A stretch of DNA of 64,000 nucleotides from contig NZ_JAENHP010000004.1 of NCBI RefSeq assembly GCF_016834655.1, positions 763,068 to 827,067 of the forward strand, given 5' to 3'. Below the pieces are notes generated by a model that was given only the letters and a program-made list of their open reading frames with translations, had not been told where the DNA came from and made no database searches. The DNA comes from Paractinoplanes ovalisporus. Lineage in GTDB: Bacteria; Actinomycetota; Actinomycetes; Mycobacteriales; Micromonosporaceae. Shown in pieces: positions 49,688-57,220 of this stretch. Numbering within the stretch: the stretch's first letter is position 1; every line of letters begins with the position of its first letter. A program made the translations under genes and the position numbers.

Positions 49688-50677
49688 ATGTCGTTCCCGG
49701 ATGTCCGTCCGCGCCGCCTCCGCCGCAGCCCGGCCATGCGCCGCCTGGTCGAAGAGACCAGGCTGGCGCCGGCCGAGCTCATCCTGCCCCTCTTCCTGAA
49801 GGAGGGGCTGACCGAGCCGCGCGAGATCAGCTCGCTGCCCGGTGTGATGCAGCATTCGCGCGATTCGTTGCGGAAGGCCGCGCACGAGGCGGTCGCGGCC
49901 GGCGTCGGCGGGCTCATGCTCTTCGGCGTCCCGACCTCCGAGCACAAAGACGCGACGGGGTCCGCGGGCCTCGAGCCGGACGGGATCCTGAACGTCGGCA
50001 TCCGGGACCTGATCTCCGAGGTCGGCGACTCGACGGTCGTCATGGGTGACCTGTGCCTCGACGAGTTCACCGATCACGGGCACTGCGGCGTGCTGGCTTC
50101 GGACGGCTCGGTGGACAACGACGCCACCTTGGAGATCTACGCCGAGATGGCCGTGGCCCAGGCTGACGCTGGGGTCCACATGGTCGGGCCGTCCGGGATG
50201 ATGGACGGCCAGATCGGGGTCATCCGGCGCGCTCTCGACAAAGCGGGCTATCAGGACGTCTCGGTGCTGGCCTACTCGGCCAAATATGCGGGCGCGTTCT
50301 ACGGCCCGTTCCGCGAAGCCGTCGAGTCGACCCTGCAGGGCGACCGCCGGCAGTACCAGCAGGACCCGCCGAACCTGCGCGAGGCGCTGCGCGAGGTCGA
50401 CCTCGACGTGGCCGAGGGCGCGGACATCGTCATGGTCAAGCCGGCTTTGCCATACCTCGACGTGATCGCCGCGATCCGTGAGCGGGTCACCGTGCCGGTG
50501 GCGGCCTACCAGGTGTCGGGCGAGTACGCGATGGTCGAGGCCGCGGCCCGCAACGGCTGGATCGACCGGGAACGGGTCATGATCGAGTCGCTGACGTCGA
50601 TCAAGCGGGCCGGCGCTCAGGTCACGCTGACGTACTGGGCCACCGAGGTCGCCCAGATGCTCCGCAACCGCTACTAG
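49688..50677 (+). CDS. hemB: Porphobilinogen synthase (delta-aminolevulinic acid dehydratase)
   Basis: 329 residues. Schiff-base Lys251 lies in MVKPALPYLD, with second active-site Lys199 in YSAKYAGAFYGPFR. DLCLDEFTDHGHCG (Cys123, Cys133) is the metal-site region. It condenses two aminolevulinate molecules. It starts 10 nt after hemD and ends the rex-hem operon. The stop overlaps the convergent nuclease gene by 4 bp, with no terminator between them. Confidence 0.97.
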   Translation: MSFPDVRPRRLRRSPAMRRLVEETRLAPAELILPLFLKEGLTEPREISSLPGVMQHSRDSLRKAAHEAVAAGVGGLMLFGVPTSEHKDATGSAGLEPDGILNVGIRDLISEVGDSTVVMGDLCLDEFTDHGHCGVLASDGSVDNDATLEIYAEMAVAQADAGVHMVGPSGMMDGQIGVIRRALDKAGYQDVSVLAYSAKYAGAFYGPFREAVESTLQGDRRQYQQDPPNLREALREVDLDVAEGADIVMVKPALPYLDVIAAIRERVTVPVAAYQVSGEYAMVEAAARNGWIDRERVMIESLTSIKRAGAQVTLTYWATEVAQMLRNRY

Positions 50678-53139
50678 TCGTCGTTGACGATGGTGCCCGT
50701 GCCGGTGCCGGCCACGACCCGTACGGCGGAAAGCGCCGCCACCTCGAGCGTGAGCTGCTCGTCCCGCTCGCGCAGGCGGTCGCCGCGCACCTGAACCGGG
50801 AACTCGACCCGGGTCGAACCGGCCGGAATGGTGCGGCAACCGAGGTACGGGTCGAAGTCGGCGTACGGCAGGGTCGTCGTTCCCGGCACGGTGGCCGCGC
50901 AGACCGTCAACGCCCGGCTCAGCGGCCGGGTCAGCGTGACCGGGAAGATCAGCGGTGTCCGCCCCGAGTCGCCCTCGACCACGCGCGCGTCCCCGACCGT
51001 CAGCCCGGCCCGTGAGTGGAAGCGCGCCACCTGCGGATCGTGGTCGCTGACGGCGTCCGGGTGGTCGGCGTTGAGGTGCGCCGAGCGCATCTGGATCAGG
51101 TCGCCTAACAGCGCGTTGTTGACGAACAGCTGGTCCAGTGTCTGCGCCTGGCCCTCGAAGACGTACGAGTACGCGGTGCTCGGAGCGTCGGCGACCAGGT
51201 TGTCCCAGAGGTTGTGCAGGCCGGCGGTGTAGAGCGGGCCGAGCTGATCACCGGGCGTGGCCGGCGTGGGGTCGTCCGGCCGCGGGAACACGTTCAGGTC
51301 GCCGCCGAGGACCACGCGCGCCCCCGGACGGGACGCCTCGACGGCGGCGACGATTGCGGCGTTGTACGCGGCCTGCTCGCGCCGCTGGCCGACACGGGTC
51401 TCCGGCCCCGACGAGAAGTGGTTGCTGATCGCCCAGAGCTGGTAGCTGTCGGGCGAGCCGGGCGCAGCGCGCACCTCGAAAAGACCGACCTGCGGGGCCC
51501 GGGTGAAGACATTGTCGCCGTCCACTCCGGTCGAACGGTCGACGTCGGCCGGCAGCACGGCGTTGAACGTCTTGGGGTTGGCGACGTCGGCGTTGCCCGG
51601 CAGGGGAGCGCCCCGATAGGTCACCGGCAACGACATCCGGTCGGCGGCGACGAGCGAGAGCCGGTCGGTGCGGAACAGGAAGCCCGACACGATGCCCCGG
51701 GCGTCCGCGCCGCCACGGTCGGAGGCGGCGTCGTACGCGGGACCGCCGTTGCGGCCGATCGTCAGCGCGAGTTCCTGCAGCGTGTCCGGCTTGCCGTCGG
51801 CGTTGTCGGCGGTGCCGCAGCTCAACGCGGCGGCCACGACCCGGCAGATGTCCTGGTCCTCGGCCTCCTGCACGAGGATCAGGTCGGGGCTGTGCAGGCC
51901 CGTGGTGACCTGGCGGGCGAGGCGGCCGAGCCGGTTGTCGTACTCGGACTGGCTGCCGGGGGTGTAGTCGAACGGCGGGGTGACACCCGGGCAGCCGGTG
52001 TTGCCGGTGAAGTCGCAGCCGTCGTTCGGGTCGTCGCGGAAGTCGTACAGGTTCTCGACGTTGAACGTGGCGATCGAGACCTCGCGTTGCCGGTTGGCCG
52101 GGCGCGGCGGATTGTTCGCGGCCGGGTCGGCGCCGCGGGTGAAGGCGACGGCGGCGACCTGGATGCCGTACTTGTTGAACGCGAAGTAGACGCCGCCGAC
52201 CGCGTCGCCGCTGGTGGTGTCGAAGGTGCGGGCGGGCGGGAGCACCACCGAGCTGTCGCCGGCCGCGGCCTTCACACCCATCGGCCCGAGCATGATCCGG
52301 TTGCCGTTCCCGTTGTCGGCCGGGCCGGGCACGTCGTCGAGCGGGTGGGCGTCGCGGAAGACCCTTCGCGCGTACGGATCGGGCCGCTTCATCAGGGGAT
52401 CGTCGCGGTCGACCAGCCACACCTCGGCGTCGTCGGTGGACGCGTAGGTCTTGGTGTTCGAGACGACGCCGGAGCCCGCGCGCACCCGCAGCTGCATGCC
52501 CTCGCGCTGTTCCCAGTAGAGGTCGGACGCAGTCCTCTGGGCGGGCGGGATCGCATCGTCGATCTGCACCTCGGAGGCCAGGTCGAGCCCGGTGGCCAGG
52601 ATGGTGACCCATTCGGCGCTGGTCAGCTGGGTGAGATTGAAGTATTCGGCGACGCGGGCGCTCATGATGATCTCGTCACCGGGCTTGGGGGTGTAGCCGC
52701 CGATCAACGTGCTGAACGTGCCCATGTAGACGAAGACGCCGTCGGAACTCGCCGGGTCGCCGTCGGTGTTGTTCTTGCGGCTCTGCAGGAAGAAGCCGTA
52801 TTGCTCGACGCCGGCGCTGGTGTGTGATCGGGCGAGCTGGGTCACCACGCCGCGGACCTGGTATTTCGCACTGCTCGAACCGTTGCCGGTCGGTGGCGCG
52901 TACGGGGACCGGGCGGTGTTGCCCTGGATCACGCCCACCGTCAGCGGGTCGGTGGCCGTCGCTTGGGCCGGGGTGGGCGCCATCAGCACGGCGGTTGTCA
53001 TGAGGGCGGCCGCAGTCGTCCTCATGAGTGCTTTTCTGAGCGCGGTCGCACCCATGAAGGCGTCTGTCCTTCCCGGCGCAGCCACCTTTTTCGGCGCAGC
53101 TGTCTTTCTCAGAGCGGCGACCAGCGAGCGACCCGGCAC
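50674..53139 (-). CDS. Secreted ExeM/NucH-type endonuclease with Calx-beta end
   Basis: 821 residues from GTG 53139 (GGAGG upstream), with later starts at 53055 and 53025 also possible. A signal peptide (ALMRTTAAALMTTAVLMAPTPAQA) is followed by an OB-fold-like region (about 65-200) and then an endonuclease/exonuclease/phosphatase domain beginning SIATFNVENLYDF (about 345-690). VVLGGDLNVFP and SDHDPQV carry catalytic Asp/Asn/His. A C-terminal Calx-beta-like segment ends GTGTIVNDD. It probably degrades extracellular DNA for phosphate or nutrients. The extended n-region before the signal is odd. Confidence 0.9.
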   Translation of the reverse strand: MPGRSLVAALRKTAAPKKVAAPGRTDAFMGATALRKALMRTTAAALMTTAVLMAPTPAQATATDPLTVGVIQGNTARSPYAPPTGNGSSSAKYQVRGVVTQLARSHTSAGVEQYGFFLQSRKNNTDGDPASSDGVFVYMGTFSTLIGGYTPKPGDEIIMSARVAEYFNLTQLTSAEWVTILATGLDLASEVQIDDAIPPAQRTASDLYWEQREGMQLRVRAGSGVVSNTKTYASTDDAEVWLVDRDDPLMKRPDPYARRVFRDAHPLDDVPGPADNGNGNRIMLGPMGVKAAAGDSSVVLPPARTFDTTSGDAVGGVYFAFNKYGIQVAAVAFTRGADPAANNPPRPANRQREVSIATFNVENLYDFRDDPNDGCDFTGNTGCPGVTPPFDYTPGSQSEYDNRLGRLARQVTTGLHSPDLILVQEAEDQDICRVVAAALSCGTADNADGKPDTLQELALTIGRNGGPAYDAASDRGGADARGIVSGFLFRTDRLSLVAADRMSLPVTYRGAPLPGNADVANPKTFNAVLPADVDRSTGVDGDNVFTRAPQVGLFEVRAAPGSPDSYQLWAISNHFSSGPETRVGQRREQAAYNAAIVAAVEASRPGARVVLGGDLNVFPRPDDPTPATPGDQLGPLYTAGLHNLWDNLVADAPSTAYSYVFEGQAQTLDQLFVNNALLGDLIQMRSAHLNADHPDAVSDHDPQVARFHSRAGLTVGDARVVEGDSGRTPLIFPVTLTRPLSRALTVCAATVPGTTTLPYADFDPYLGCRTIPAGSTRVEFPVQVRGDRLRERDEQLTLEVAALSAVRVVAGTGTGTIVNDD

Positions 53140-53208
53140 GGTGCCTCCACGGCGGACCGGCGGTGGCGTCGGCGGGCGCTCGGCGTCGTCCGGTCGCGGA
53201 GTTTGAGC

Positions 53209-54228
53209 TTAATCGATGGACTCGAGGCTTTGAACCAGTTGCGCGACGTCGGCACCGTACTCGTACCAGTCGCGGTCGGCCTGATATCCCAGCTCGGCGT
53301 TGACCTTGAGCATGGACTCGTTGTGCTGTGCGTTCCACGTCTGCACCTCGCGCAGCCCCGGCTCGGCCGAGCGCAGCTCGAACAGCATGCGCGCCTTGAT
53401 CGCGCGGTCGATGCCGTAGCCGCGGTGGTCGCGCACGACGATCGTGTCGTACTGATCGGCGCGTTCCGGGTGGTGAGCGGGGACGACGACTTCGGTGAGC
53501 CCGGCCACGACACCGGTGTCGTCGTGCACGGCGAGCACGATGTACGGCGTCAGGCCGCGCTTGTGCAACGTGTCGAGCGAGTCGCGGAGCCGCTGCGGGT
53601 CGGACGAGCGGGGCGCCAGGTCGAGGTCATCGTCGTCGTCCTGGGCTTCGAGCTTCGCCTGCGCGTACGCCTCGAGCAGGTGGTCGGGCGGGCCGCCGGG
53701 GTGGAACTCGACGCTGTAGCCGGCGCCGATACCGTTCGCCATGACGGTCAGGGAGGGCCAGTCCATCGAGGACAGGGTGAGGACGCTGCGGGTCTCGACG
53801 TACTCCCGCTCGAAGCCCAGCGACTCGTAGAACGCGATGGCCGGGGTGCCGCCGATGGCCTCGACGCCGATGGTGGAGAAGCCTTCGTGGTACGCCCGGC
53901 GGGCCGCGACCGCCACGAGCTGGCGCCCCAGACCACGGCGGCGCAGGCTGGGACGTACGAGAACTTCGAGCACGCCGATGTCACCGAGCAGCAGCATGCT
54001 GATGTGGGCGAAGATCTCGCTCTCGCCCTCGGGCAGCCGGTCGTCCTCGGCCACCCAGCTCAGACGGCGCTCGCCGGGCATGGTCTCGGCGAGGTATTCG
54101 CGGACCTGACCGTCCACCCACGCCGGGTCGTCGGGGAGGTCGGCGGCCAGCACCGCGTTCACCGTCTCCACGAGCGACCGGATCTCCGCCGCCGACGCGG
54201 TCCGGGGATCCCATTCACGCACCCTCAC
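53209..54228 (-). CDS. Tandem GNAT acetyltransferase
   Basis: 339 residues with two GNAT domains. The N-terminal one has a full acetyl-CoA loop VRPSLRRRGLGRQLVAVAARRAY and AIAFYESLGF. The C-terminal one has a degenerate loop VRDHRGYGIDRAIKARML and MLKVNAELGYQADRDWYEYG. The layout resembles mycothiol synthase MshD, but no specific similarity can be claimed, and the tail matches uncharacterised actinobacterial acetyltransferases. GTG start; a second GTG lies 6 nt on. Confidence 0.88.
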   Translation of the reverse strand: MRVREWDPRTASAAEIRSLVETVNAVLAADLPDDPAWVDGQVREYLAETMPGERRLSWVAEDDRLPEGESEIFAHISMLLLGDIGVLEVLVRPSLRRRGLGRQLVAVAARRAYHEGFSTIGVEAIGGTPAIAFYESLGFEREYVETRSVLTLSSMDWPSLTVMANGIGAGYSVEFHPGGPPDHLLEAYAQAKLEAQDDDDDLDLAPRSSDPQRLRDSLDTLHKRGLTPYIVLAVHDDTGVVAGLTEVVVPAHHPERADQYDTIVVRDHRGYGIDRAIKARMLFELRSAEPGLREVQTWNAQHNESMLKVNAELGYQADRDWYEYGADVAQLVQSLESID

Positions 54229-54315
54229 TCGTACAGCTTGCCGGTAAGCGTTCCGTCTGGGAAGTGCTCCGAACGTAAATGTGTAGGTATCGTCACCCTG
54301 CGTGCAACTTTGACG

Positions 54316-55974
54316 TCAGCTCCGCGACCGCTTCCCGTAATCGTTGGCCGCGTCGAACACTTTCTGTGCATAGGGCCGGACCGCGTTGTACGACAGGATC
54401 GCGTCCCACCACGACTCCGGCTTGGACATGTCCCGCCCGTTCTGACACAGGTACTTGGCCGCGGTCAGCGCCGCGTCGTCGATGTCGTTCGGGTCGGCGA
54501 TCCCGTTGTTGTCGGCGTCCACCTTGTAGGAGTTCCAGGTCGCCGGGATGAACTGCATCGGCCCGACCGCCCGGTCATAGGTGGTGTCCTGGTCGAGCGC
54601 GCCCCGGTCGGTATCCGGAATCAGCTGCCGCCCGCCCTTCCCGTCGAGCGGCAGCCCCAGGATCGGCGGCATGGCCGTGCCGTCGGTGGAGAGCACGGCC
54701 CCGTTGGCGCTGCCGTGCGAAGACTCGACGTACGCGATCGCGGCCAGGGTGGTCCAGCTCAGCCGGCAGGCCGGGTTGGTGCGCACGGTGACCAGCTCGG
54801 CATACCCGTACGCCTGCACGGCCACCACCGGAATCCCGACCCGCGTGCCGATCTGCCCCGCCCACCCCGCGAGCGCGTCGGCCGGCCGGACCCCGTTCTG
54901 CACAGCGGTGGTCGGCGCCACGGCCGGCCCTTGCGAGGGCGCGAACGCGCTGGGCAGCCCCGCCGGATCACTTCCCGGCAGCCCACCCGGCTGCCCCGCC
55001 GAGGGCACGCCACCGGCGGCGTCGAGCGGAAAACCGGGAGTAGCGCTGGGCGACGGCGCCGACTGAAGCGCCTCCGGAACGAGATAGGCCCCCGCCGTCC
55101 CCGCCGCACCCAGCAACAAGACGGCGATGACGGCCGGCACGATGAGCCGCCCGCTGGGCCGCTTGGCCCAGGACGCAACCCCGCGACCAACCCGCCCGAG
55201 CCCCGACCGCCGCCGAACCGCTACTCCCACGCTGGCCGGACTGCCGGCCTTGCCGTCCGCCCCGCCCTTGGTGACGGTCGGCGTGCTGGTCCCCGCTTTG
55301 TCCGTGCTTTCTCCGGCCTTGTCGGCGCCCGTTGCTGTTTTGTCGGCGACGGCCCCCGCTTTGGCCTCGGCCTTGTCGGTGGCAGTTCGCGCTTTGTCCT
55401 GGGCCTTGTCGGCGGCCGAGTCCTCTTTCCCCGGGGCCGCGCTGAGCCGGGCGGCCCGTTCCACTTCGCTCATGGGCCCCGCCGGCGGCGCAATCTTCGG
55501 CCCGCCGGCCTTCGTCGCTCCAGCGGCGCCCGAGCCGACAGCACCCGCGGCCGCCCCGCCCACTCCCGGGCCGCCCGCGCTGCCTGTTCCCGTGCCGCTG
55601 GCGTTGCCCGTCCCCGGGCCGCTCGCGCCTACTGCCGGGCCGCCCGCGCTGCCTGTTCCCGAAGTGCCTGCGCCCGTGGGGCTCGTGCTCGCTCCTCCTG
55701 CGCCGGGCTTTCCTGGCCGGACTGTGCCCACACTCGGGCCGGCCGCGTCCCCTGCCGCCGGTGAAGCCGGCTCTCCGGTGGTCGGCCGACCGCTCGCCGA
55801 TCCTGTCTCGTCGGGGTGGTCGGTCTCGGAAGTCGCATCGTGGTCGGAGCTCGCCGAGGCGGCCGGAGGCTGCTCGAGCGGGGCCGCCCCGGAGCTGCCC
55901 AACGGGCCACCCAGATGGGGCGCCGCAGCTCTCAGCTCGGGCCTTGGCACCTCTTTGTCCTGCCGCTCCACCAC
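54316..55974 (-). CDS. Membrane-anchored lytic murein transglycosylase
   Basis: 552 residues from GTG 55974. A long Pro/Ala/Gly/Ser cytoplasmic region with ADKAxDKA repeats is followed by one membrane helix (about 275-298) and an extracellular transglycosylase domain. TLAAIAYVESSHGSANG holds the Glu near residue 416, with YDRAVGPMQFIPATWNSYKVDADNNGIADPNDIDDAALTAAKYLC of the MltB type. It cleaves glycan strands. TAGTGT 7 nt before the GTG suggests a leaderless message; a TTG at 55992 is the longer option. Confidence 0.88.
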   Translation of the reverse strand: MVERQDKEVPRPELRAAAPHLGGPLGSSGAAPLEQPPAASASSDHDATSETDHPDETGSASGRPTTGEPASPAAGDAAGPSVGTVRPGKPGAGGASTSPTGAGTSGTGSAGGPAVGASGPGTGNASGTGTGSAGGPGVGGAAAGAVGSGAAGATKAGGPKIAPPAGPMSEVERAARLSAAPGKEDSAADKAQDKARTATDKAEAKAGAVADKTATGADKAGESTDKAGTSTPTVTKGGADGKAGSPASVGVAVRRRSGLGRVGRGVASWAKRPSGRLIVPAVIAVLLLGAAGTAGAYLVPEALQSAPSPSATPGFPLDAAGGVPSAGQPGGLPGSDPAGLPSAFAPSQGPAVAPTTAVQNGVRPADALAGWAGQIGTRVGIPVVAVQAYGYAELVTVRTNPACRLSWTTLAAIAYVESSHGSANGAVLSTDGTAMPPILGLPLDGKGGRQLIPDTDRGALDQDTTYDRAVGPMQFIPATWNSYKVDADNNGIADPNDIDDAALTAAKYLCQNGRDMSKPESWWDAILSYNAVRPYAQKVFDAANDYGKRSRS

Positions 55975-55981
55975 GCCGACG

Positions 55982-55987
55982 ACACTA
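55982..55987 (-). promoter_or_regulatory. -10 element of the transglycosylase gene, leaderless start
   Basis: TAGTGT on the minus strand, 7 nt before GTG 55974, and no ribosome site. Confidence 0.5.
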
Positions 55988-56026
55988 CCCAACCCGGGCC
56001 CGCCGCCGAGTGCCCGCTTCGATGCC

Positions 56027-56064
56027 TGTGGATAACTGCCAGGCTCGTTTCTGCCTGTGGATAA
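56027..56064 (+). promoter_or_regulatory. Two perfect DnaA boxes
   Basis: TGTGGATAA (complement of TTATCCACA) at 56027-56035 and again at 56056-56064, each within GCCTGTGGATAACT and in the same orientation, 29 bp apart. They lie upstream of the transglycosylase gene and before the FmdB gene. Confidence 0.7.
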
Positions 56065-56186
56065 CTCGCCGATTTCTCAGGGCCGTGGAGTACGGTCTGG
56101 GCCCGCCCCCGGTTGGGTGGGGTAGGCCTAGTTGGGAGCAGGAGGCAGGGTAGGGGCGTCGCCTTTCTGTGGCTGGGGCGAGGGCC

Positions 56187-56192
56187 TAGGCT
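56187..56192 (+). promoter_or_regulatory. -10 element of the FmdB gene, leaderless start
   Basis: TAGGCT lies 6 nt before ATG 56199; no ribosome site. Confidence 0.6.
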
Positions 56193-56198
56193 TTCGGC

Positions 56199-56420
56199 AT
56201 GCCGCGTTACGAGTTTCGCTGCCGGGCCTGTGGTGACACGTTCGAGGTCAACCGGCCGATGAGTGAGGCCTCCGCGCCCACGGCCTGTCCGCAGGGGCAC
56301 GCCGACACGGTCAAGCTGCTCTCGACGGTTGCCTTCACCGGTCGTGGTGGGACTGCGTCCGCACGCCCGGCCGCCCCGGCCGGCGGCGGCGGTTGTTGTG
56401 GCGGTGCCTGCGGCTGCTGA
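56199..56420 (+). CDS. FmdB/regulatory zinc-ribbon protein
   Basis: 73 residues. MPRYEFRCRACGDTFEVNRPMSE is the FmdB zinc ribbon (Cys8, Cys11; Cys30 and His34 in CPQGH complete the site). The C-terminus is GGGGCCGGACGC, a Cys/Gly tail seen in many actinobacterial members. Function unknown; the family name comes from a formamidase-linked regulator. Confidence 0.93.
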   Translation: MPRYEFRCRACGDTFEVNRPMSEASAPTACPQGHADTVKLLSTVAFTGRGGTASARPAAPAGGGGCCGGACGC

Positions 56421-56424
56421 CGGC

Positions 56425-56645
56425 CCGCGGCCCGAACGGACCAGCCTGAACAGACCGGCCCGAGCCCCACGGCCGAACGGCCCAGTCTGCAGCGGACCAG
56501 CTCGAGCGCCACGCCCGAATGGGCCAGCATGAATGGGTCCGGCCCGAGCGCCACGGCCGAACGGACCGGCCCGAGCGCCGCAGCCCGAACGGACCACCGA
56601 CCACGAACGGGGACCGAGGCCCGGCCCGAGCGCCGCAGGTGAGAG
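56425..56645 (+). repeat. Degenerate 42-bp repeats after the FmdB gene
   Basis: Two aligned 42-bp units (from about 56452 and 56494), then shorter 27-bp and longer copies, each starting CCGGCCCGAG and containing CCGAACGG. GC-rich and imperfect. In one minus-strand frame it reads repeated GPFGRGARAGP, but no gene start supports translation. Confidence 0.7.
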
Positions 56646-57220
56646 CCCAACCAGGACGACCGCAGCCCGGCGTCCGTGACCACCCAGGACGGCGCCGACA
56701 AGGCAAACGGCGTCCGCCCGGCGAGATCGCAACCCCACACGTCGGCGACCTCTGGCGGGGGCGATGACCTCGGCCGCCCTCAACACCGGCGGCGGGCTTC
56801 AGACCCGGGAATCGCTTCACGAGAGCCGATCGGGGTCCACATAGCGGGACACCCGGCCCGGAGATGCACCCGGCCGGGGAAAACAACGCGATCTTCCCGT
56901 ACGGCGGACCAACGGTGCGACCTGCGGCGACGGCACCGGAAATATGATGATCTAGCGGTACGGAGAGGGCTTGGCGAGCCGTCGCACACCGTGCCTCTTG
57001 CGGGGACCGCCGAACGGGCGGCCGGAACTGGCCAACTGCGGCGTGACCCGGCTCGATCCATTTCGTTACGTCACGCGTAGTGCTTAACGAAGCTACCAAT
57101 GTCCTTCGTCCGGGGTCGGCCGTGGCGGGTGGATGATTACCGTCCGTTTCTACGATGGCCGGTGACGCAGTGATACGGCAGCATGAGACTTGACTTCCCA
57201 AAGGGGGCGGAGGTTCAACC
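56646..57220. other. Intergenic region before the cyclase/ATPase gene
   Basis: About 575 bp with no gene that can be supported on either strand; composition is lower in GC at 56930-57200. AAAGGGGGCGGAGG precedes the GTG at 57221 as a ribosome site. TTGACT at 57189 is too close to the start to be its -35. No RNA gene was recognised. Confidence 0.5.

Noticed and set aside
53209..54228. Mycothiol synthase MshD
   Set aside because: The tandem GNAT layout and length fit, but no MshD-specific motif could be recognised, so only the general family is called.
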